Below, piece after piece: positions 50,296 through 53,700 of a stretch of DNA of 53,700 nucleotides. The DNA lies in NCBI GenBank assembly GCA_028819435.1, contig JAPPLK010000094.1, positions 1-53,700 on the forward strand, written 5' to 3'. This DNA is from Nitrospira sp. GTDB lineage: Bacteria; Nitrospirota; Nitrospiria; Nitrospirales; UBA8639. The notes beneath the pieces were generated by a model. That model ran no database searches and was not told the origin of the DNA. It was given only the letters and a program-made list of their open reading frames with translations. The number at the start of each line of letters is the position of its first letter. Position 1 is the stretch's first letter. The translations under genes were made by a program, and so were the position numbers.

Positions 50296-50373
50296 TGGGG
50301 TGAGTGACGGGAATTGAACCCGCGACCTCCGGATCCACAATCCGGCGCTCTAACCAACTGAGCTACACCCACC
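50296..50373 (-). tRNA. tRNA-His (GTG anticodon)
   Basis: All four arms can be drawn. The acceptor GTGGGTG pairs with CACTCAC. The D arm contains AGCTCAGTTGGTTAGAGC. The anticodon stem CCGGA/TCCGG encloses the loop TTGTGGA with anticodon GTG. The T loop is GGGTTCAATTCCC. An extra G at 50373 facing C73 is the G-1 identity element of tRNA-His. CCA is encoded. Confidence 0.97.
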
Positions 50374-50379
50374 ACCCAA

Positions 50380-50407
50380 AAAATAAGGACAAGGCCATTG
50401 CGGACAA
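50380..50407 (-). promoter_or_regulatory. Possible promoter of tRNA-His
   Basis: On the minus strand TTGTCC (50402-50407) and TATTTT (50380-50385) are 16 bp apart and just upstream of the tRNA. Each matches the consensus at four of six positions. Confidence 0.35.
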
Positions 50408-50460
50408 TGATTTTACTGAAAAGGCCGGACGCGACGCAAATATGGCTCCCCGACTCTCCC

Positions 50461-51204
50461 TCAAGGGGAGAGTGATTGCTGATCAAACGCGGCTTGCATT
50501 TCGTCCACAATCGCCTGGGCCGCGGCACGGGGATCGGGCGCATCTCGAATCGGCCGGCCCACCACCAGATAATCCGCTCCTGCGTGAATGGCTTGGCGAG
50601 GGTTTGCAGCGCGATTATGCTCATCCACGCCCCGACCGGCAGGCCGTACGCCGGGCGTCACGATCACCAACGGCGCGGCGATCGCCGAACGAATGGCCGC
50701 GGGTTCCCGGCCCGAGGCAATCACCCCGTCACACCCCACCTCGGCGGCCATCCTGGCGCGAGCCACGACGGCTTGTTCCACGGTCCCGTCGCATCCCGAT
50801 TCCCGAAGATCCGCCTGATCGAGGTTTGTCAACACCGTCACCGCAAGAATGTTCATCTCCGGGTGGTTGGCCCGTCCCTTCACGGCGGCAGCCAGCGCCT
50901 TGCGCTCGCCATGCACGGTCAGGAAAGAGACTCCCATGTCCGCAACCCTCGCCACGGTCCGTTGCACCGTCTCCGCAATATCCAAGACCTTCAAGTCGAG
51001 AAACACGGGTTTGCCGTACCTCTGCACCATCCGGACGACCGCAGGGCCTTCGCTCGTAAAGAGTTCCAACCCGATCTTGATCACCCCCACGGTTTCCTGC
51101 ACGCAATCCAACATGGCTTCGGCGGCCTTCGCCGTCGGCACGTCCAGGGCGAACACGAGTCGCTCTTTGGCTGGAATATCCGATCCCTTGATGTTCCGTT
51201 CCAT
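50461..51204 (-). CDS. pyrF: Orotidine 5'-phosphate decarboxylase
   Basis: PyrF makes UMP from OMP. From the ATG at 51204 it is 247 aa. The TIM-barrel start is RLVFALDVPTAKAAEAML. The catalytic DxKxxD lies in FLDLKVLDIAETVQ near 67-80. TVLTNLDQADLRESG and the phosphate loop VVTPGVRPAGRG are clear. An ATG at 51228 is possible but has no Shine-Dalgarno sequence and would overlap the -35 box of the divergent rpsT promoter. Confidence 0.95.
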   Translation of the reverse strand: MERNIKGSDIPAKERLVFALDVPTAKAAEAMLDCVQETVGVIKIGLELFTSEGPAVVRMVQRYGKPVFLDLKVLDIAETVQRTVARVADMGVSFLTVHGERKALAAAVKGRANHPEMNILAVTVLTNLDQADLRESGCDGTVEQAVVARARMAAEVGCDGVIASGREPAAIRSAIAAPLVIVTPGVRPAGRGVDEHNRAANPRQAIHAGADYLVVGRPIRDAPDPRAAAQAIVDEMQAAFDQQSLSP

Positions 51205-51220
51205 TCCTGTCTCTTTCCCG

Positions 51221-51248
51221 TTGACCATCGGGACGGGGCTATGTTAAT
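51221..51248 (+). promoter_or_regulatory. Possible promoter of rpsT
   Basis: TTGACC (51221-51226) and GTTAAT (51243-51248) are 16 bp apart, about 35 bp before the rpsT ATG. The -35 matches five of six consensus positions and the -10 four. Confidence 0.4.
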
Positions 51249-51283
51249 AGTTTTTTCCTTGAACCTCTTGATGGAGAAAAAAG

Positions 51284-51556
51284 ATGCCGGTTGTTCATAA
51301 ATCAACCATTAAACGTGCTCGTCAGTCTGAGAAGCGTCACGCGCGGAACCACGCGATCCTGCATCGCACCAAGACAGTCGTGAAGAAGTTTAAAACCGCT
51401 CTCCAGGAACAGAACGCGGAAGCGGCTCAACCTCTTCTCCGGGAAGCCACCTCGGCCCTCCACAAGGCCGTGACCAAAGGCGCCCTCCATCGGAATACCG
51501 CTTCACGACGTATCTCTCAACTTTCCACCCAGTTCAACGCCTTCAAGGCTCAATAA
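51284..51556 (+). CDS. rpsT: 30S ribosomal protein bS20
   Basis: This is a 90-aa basic helical protein that binds the 16S rRNA 5' domain. It reads MPVVHKSTIKRARQSEKRHARNH, then ALHKAVTKGALHRNTASRRISQL, which is the family signature. GATGGAG lies before the ATG. It is transcribed divergently from pyrF and convergently with holA, the usual holA-rpsT neighbourhood. Confidence 0.97.
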   Translation: MPVVHKSTIKRARQSEKRHARNHAILHRTKTVVKKFKTALQEQNAEAAQPLLREATSALHKAVTKGALHRNTASRRISQLSTQFNAFKAQ

Positions 51557-51562
51557 ACTGCG

Positions 51563-51618
51563 CTCTACCTCCCCTTCACCCCTCCTTACAAAGCCCCTCC
51601 TTACAAAGGAGGGGAAAA
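51563..51618. repeat. CCCCTCCTT hairpin repeat with duplicated left arm
   Basis: A CTCTACCTCCCC lead is followed by CCCCTCCTTACAAAG and then a complete hairpin with arms CCCCTCCTT (51594-51602) and AAGGAGGGG (51606-51614) and an A-run. The left arm thus occurs twice. It lies between the convergent rpsT and holA genes, where it might double as a bidirectional transcript end. Confidence 0.7.
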
Positions 51619-51658
51619 ACGGCATCGGTCAAATCCTGTAGCATGACCTGAGGTGAGG

Positions 51659-52726
51659 CTACCCCGCACGTTCACGTCGCCACTGGGGACGCGACGGTGC
51701 TTTTGCCGACTTGCACAAGTCCATGATCAAGGCATGCATAATCCGGTGCGGGGACCCGGCCGCCGCACCTTTCAGCGCACGGTCCGTAGCTGAAAAAGCC
51801 TGAAACGCCTCGGGAAAATGCGCCAGGGGAGCACGTTTGACGATGGCGAAAAACTCGCCTTGACGGAAAGGCGTGATCCCCAGGGACTTTGCGACGGCTG
51901 TCTCATCAACCCGGCGACTCAGCCCGTCTTTCGCTTTCCACAATCGCCGGTACTGCCACAGCAACGCGCCGAGAATCCGAAGCGGGGCCTCACCCGCCTC
52001 CAGGGTTTTCTCCAAAATGAGGAGGGCGCGCGATACCTGGCCTTGGATGATGACTCCCGACAGGTCAAACACCGATGCACCGGGTTCCGCGCCTTGGACG
52101 GCGACCACGTCATGGGCGGTGACCGTGCCTTTCGTTGAGACGTAGAGCGCCAACTTCTCCAATTCCCGGCGGACGACGGACAACCCTTCGCCTGCCAGTT
52201 CTTTCAGTAACCCCGCGGCTTCGGCGTCCAGCCGAATCCCCAACCGCGTGGCTTCCTGGCGAACCCAGCCCAATCGTTGATTGTCGTACAAGGGCGCACA
52301 GTTCACCACCACCGCCTGTTTCTTCAAGGCCTGGACCCATTTCAACCGGCCGTCCAATTTTCCCGCGGAAACGATCATGGTTGTCGAATCGGACGGTGCG
52401 GAAAAATACGGAACCAGCGATTCCCCTTCCTTGGCGGAAAGCTTATCCGCCCATTTCAGGAGAACCACCTGGTGGGTTGAAAAGAAAGGCACTTCCTGGA
52501 CCCGGGCCAACATTTCCTGGGCATTCGTTTCATCGCCGTATAGCACGTCACAGGAAAAGTCGCCGGCGTCGCTCCTTGCGTCGCCTGCATTTTCGTCCTG
52601 GGAACGCGAGGCGCAATGGGTTCGAATCGTCTCGATGGCCTGATCGCGCAGGCAGTCTTCTTCTCCAAGGATCAGAAACAGCCGAGTCTTTTTTAGGGCC
52701 GGACCGAGTTCAGCAGGTTTGATCAC
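51659..52726 (-). CDS. holA: DNA polymerase III delta subunit
   Basis: HolA is the clamp-loader wrench that opens the beta clamp. It is 355 aa. The N-terminal FLILGEEDCLRDQAIETI, the middle VVLLKWADKLSAKEGESL and ELAGEGLSVVRRELEKLALY, and the C-terminal ILGALLWQYRRLWKAKDGLSR are the family pattern. The ATG overlaps the lptE stop (ATGA). The order leuS-lptE-holA is standard. Confidence 0.93.
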   Translation of the reverse strand: MIKPAELGPALKKTRLFLILGEEDCLRDQAIETIRTHCASRSQDENAGDARSDAGDFSCDVLYGDETNAQEMLARVQEVPFFSTHQVVLLKWADKLSAKEGESLVPYFSAPSDSTTMIVSAGKLDGRLKWVQALKKQAVVVNCAPLYDNQRLGWVRQEATRLGIRLDAEAAGLLKELAGEGLSVVRRELEKLALYVSTKGTVTAHDVVAVQGAEPGASVFDLSGVIIQGQVSRALLILEKTLEAGEAPLRILGALLWQYRRLWKAKDGLSRRVDETAVAKSLGITPFRQGEFFAIVKRAPLAHFPEAFQAFSATDRALKGAAAGSPHRIMHALIMDLCKSAKAPSRPQWRRERAG

Positions 52727-53319
52727 CGAACCCTCACCTTAAAAAAAACACCTTGATCTCTCGCAGCCCAGAAAGCTGCGGCCAACGTTTCCGCGGCCGC
52801 TTGGCCGGCCTGTTCCAAGGCCCGGTCTTGCAGGACCCGGTTAAACTGGATCTGGTCCTGACGCGCTTCGACCTCGGGCGCGCGATTCACAAAAAACTCT
52901 CCGGTACCCGTGGCGGTTTCCGTCCAGAGACTCTCTCCCGTTTGTCGATGGGCCACCGTGACGCGCACGACCACGTTCACGCGGCGTTCCCGCGTTTGGC
53001 CGGACGAGAACGTGAGCGACGGGATCGTCACCGAGACGATCTCTCCCGTCATGACGTAATCGGCTTGCGCGTCCTCCGCCACGACTTGCGCCCCGCTGCT
53101 GACGGCAAACTGCTCACGCATGTACCTGGTACATGCAAATTCCAAATTGCCCTGAAAGGTGTTGTTGCGCAAATCCCGAATGACCAACCGTACCGGCGGT
53201 CCTTCCCGTTCGGAAACGGACCCTCCTCCGACCCGCGGGCCCGGCCCTTCCACGGAAAACCGGTAACCGCAACCAGGAAGAACGACGAGCAACAGCAGAA
53301 CAAAAACCAGCGCCTTCAT
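52723..53319 (-). CDS. lptE: LPS-assembly lipoprotein LptE
   Basis: LptE plugs the outer-membrane LPS translocon LptD. It is 198 aa. A lipoprotein signal (MKALVFVLLLLVVLPG then Cys17) is followed by CGYRFS, the common start of LptE proteins. RLVIRDLRNNTFQGNLE and YVMTGEIVSVTIPSLTF fit the fold (DUF799/LptE). Its position between leuS and holA supports the call. It is evidence that the cell has an LPS-bearing outer membrane. Confidence 0.88.
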   Translation of the reverse strand: MKALVFVLLLLVVLPGCGYRFSVEGPGPRVGGGSVSEREGPPVRLVIRDLRNNTFQGNLEFACTRYMREQFAVSSGAQVVAEDAQADYVMTGEIVSVTIPSLTFSSGQTRERRVNVVVRVTVAHRQTGESLWTETATGTGEFFVNRAPEVEARQDQIQFNRVLQDRALEQAGQAAAETLAAAFWAARDQGVFFKVRVR

Positions 53320-53334
53320 CTGGCGGGCTTCCTT

Positions 53335-53700
53335 TCAAACCACGAAATTGACCAACTTCTTTTCGACGTAAATGACTTTTCGGGGCGTGACCCCCTGCAA
53401 CCATTCACCCAATTTCTTATCCGCGTGCGCCAACTCGAGAATCTCATCTTTCTGCGCGTCGGCCGGCACTTGAATCTTGCTGCGTAACTTGCCGTTGACC
53501 TGAAGAGGAATGGTCAATTCCTCGTGCGCCACTAAGGCGGGGTCAAACGCCGGCCAAGGCTGGTGCGCAAGACTCGGCGAATGCCCCAAGCTTTCCCATA
53601 ATTCCTCAGCCAAATGTGGAGCAAACGGGGACAGCAACAGGACAAAGGATTCGGCCGACGCACGCGGCAGGGGGCCATCCTTGGTAATATCCCGCACAAA
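53335..53700 (-). CDS. leuS: Leucyl-tRNA synthetase, C-terminal part (partial)
   Basis: This is the last 121 or so codons of leuS; the gene runs off the right edge of the window. ESFVLLLSPFAPHLAEELWESLGH is the anticodon-binding helical domain and QVNGKLRSKIQVPADA the C-terminal domain, ending KVIYVEKKLVNFVV. It is followed 15 bp later by lptE. Confidence 0.95.
   Translation of the reverse strand, partial: FVRDITKDGPLPRASAESFVLLLSPFAPHLAEELWESLGHSPSLAHQPWPAFDPALVAHEELTIPLQVNGKLRSKIQVPADAQKDEILELAHADKKLGEWLQGVTPRKVIYVEKKLVNFVV

Noticed and set aside
49216..50296. Attachment-site duplication of the tRNA-His 3' end
   Set aside because: No copy of GGGTTCAATTCCCG or the acceptor end is found near 49216-49245, and no integrase is present.
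51594..51618. Rho-independent terminator from the CCCCTCCTT hairpin
   Set aside because: The hairpin is followed by A residues on the plus strand and not by a T-run on either strand; the A-run is part of the repeat.
1..53700. CRISPR array
   Set aside because: Repeats are dispersed single palindromes or MITEs. No series of identical repeats with uniform spacers exists, and no cas gene is seen.

Overview
The window is a dense housekeeping stretch of a diderm (Gram-negative) bacterium. LptE, a meso-DAP-type MurE (DNPR motif) and a complete dcw cluster support a diderm cell plan. Gene order (leuS-lptE-holA / rpsT, ispE-prs-rplY-pth-rpsF-ssb-rpsR, rpmF-plsX-fabH-fabD-fabG-acpP-fabF) and GC-rich codon use suggest a Nitrospirota-like lineage, but the phylum is an inference that cannot be settled from this sequence alone. 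Almost every gene is on the minus strand; only a 104-aa orphan, a rhodanese and rpsT are on the plus strand.

Layout in plus coordinates (transcription mostly right to left). 161-12229 is one lipid/translation block: ispE, prs, rplY, pth, rpsF, ssb, rpsR, DUF177, rpmF, plsX, fabH, a FabL/FabI-like enoyl reductase, fabD, fabG, acpP, fabF. It covers isoprenoid and PRPP supply, small ribosomal proteins and nearly all of type II fatty acid synthesis. 12468-15535 holds an isolated pilC/gspF-pilB/gspE pair, bracketed by two copies of a mobile repeat. 15726-18371 holds pgsA, a divergent orphan gene, a serine beta-lactamase-family protein and yggT. 18432-37432 is the division and cell wall cluster read rsmH-ftsL-ftsI-murE-murF-mraY-murD-ftsW-murG-murC-murB-ddl-ftsQ-ftsA-ftsZ-pgeF-yggS, with many 4-bp ATGA overlaps and a strong promoter with three 10-bp-spaced MraZ-type boxes in front of rsmH. 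37954-38647 is a HigBA-type toxin-antitoxin pair. 38799-45700 holds asnS, rhodanese, tlyA, xseB, xseA, a YmdB-type phosphodiesterase and rny. 46013-49216 holds a 6S-like structured RNA candidate, zapA, a coiled-coil ZapB-like gene and a TPR-rich lytic transglycosylase. 49230-50373 is an accessory PD-(D/E)XK nuclease-like gene beside tRNA-His. 50461-53700 holds pyrF, rpsT, holA, lptE and the 3' end of leuS.

The most unusual layer is in the spaces between genes. A MITE-like element (about 142-170 bp, ends GGAACCTCTGA.../...TCAGAGGTTCC) has three full copies and one 26-bp mini-copy, each flanked by its own 4-bp target duplication (ATAG, TTAC, TAAA, TCAA). One copy supplies the likely ribosome binding site of fabD and the mini-copy supplies the stop codon of pgeF. 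Several other short palindromic repeat families sit in other intergenic gaps. Other points of interest are a 6S-RNA-like fold next to zapA, MraZ-type operator boxes with no mraZ beside them, an array of helically phased TACAAA repeats between higA and the dcw promoter, and the tRNA-linked nuclease candidate.
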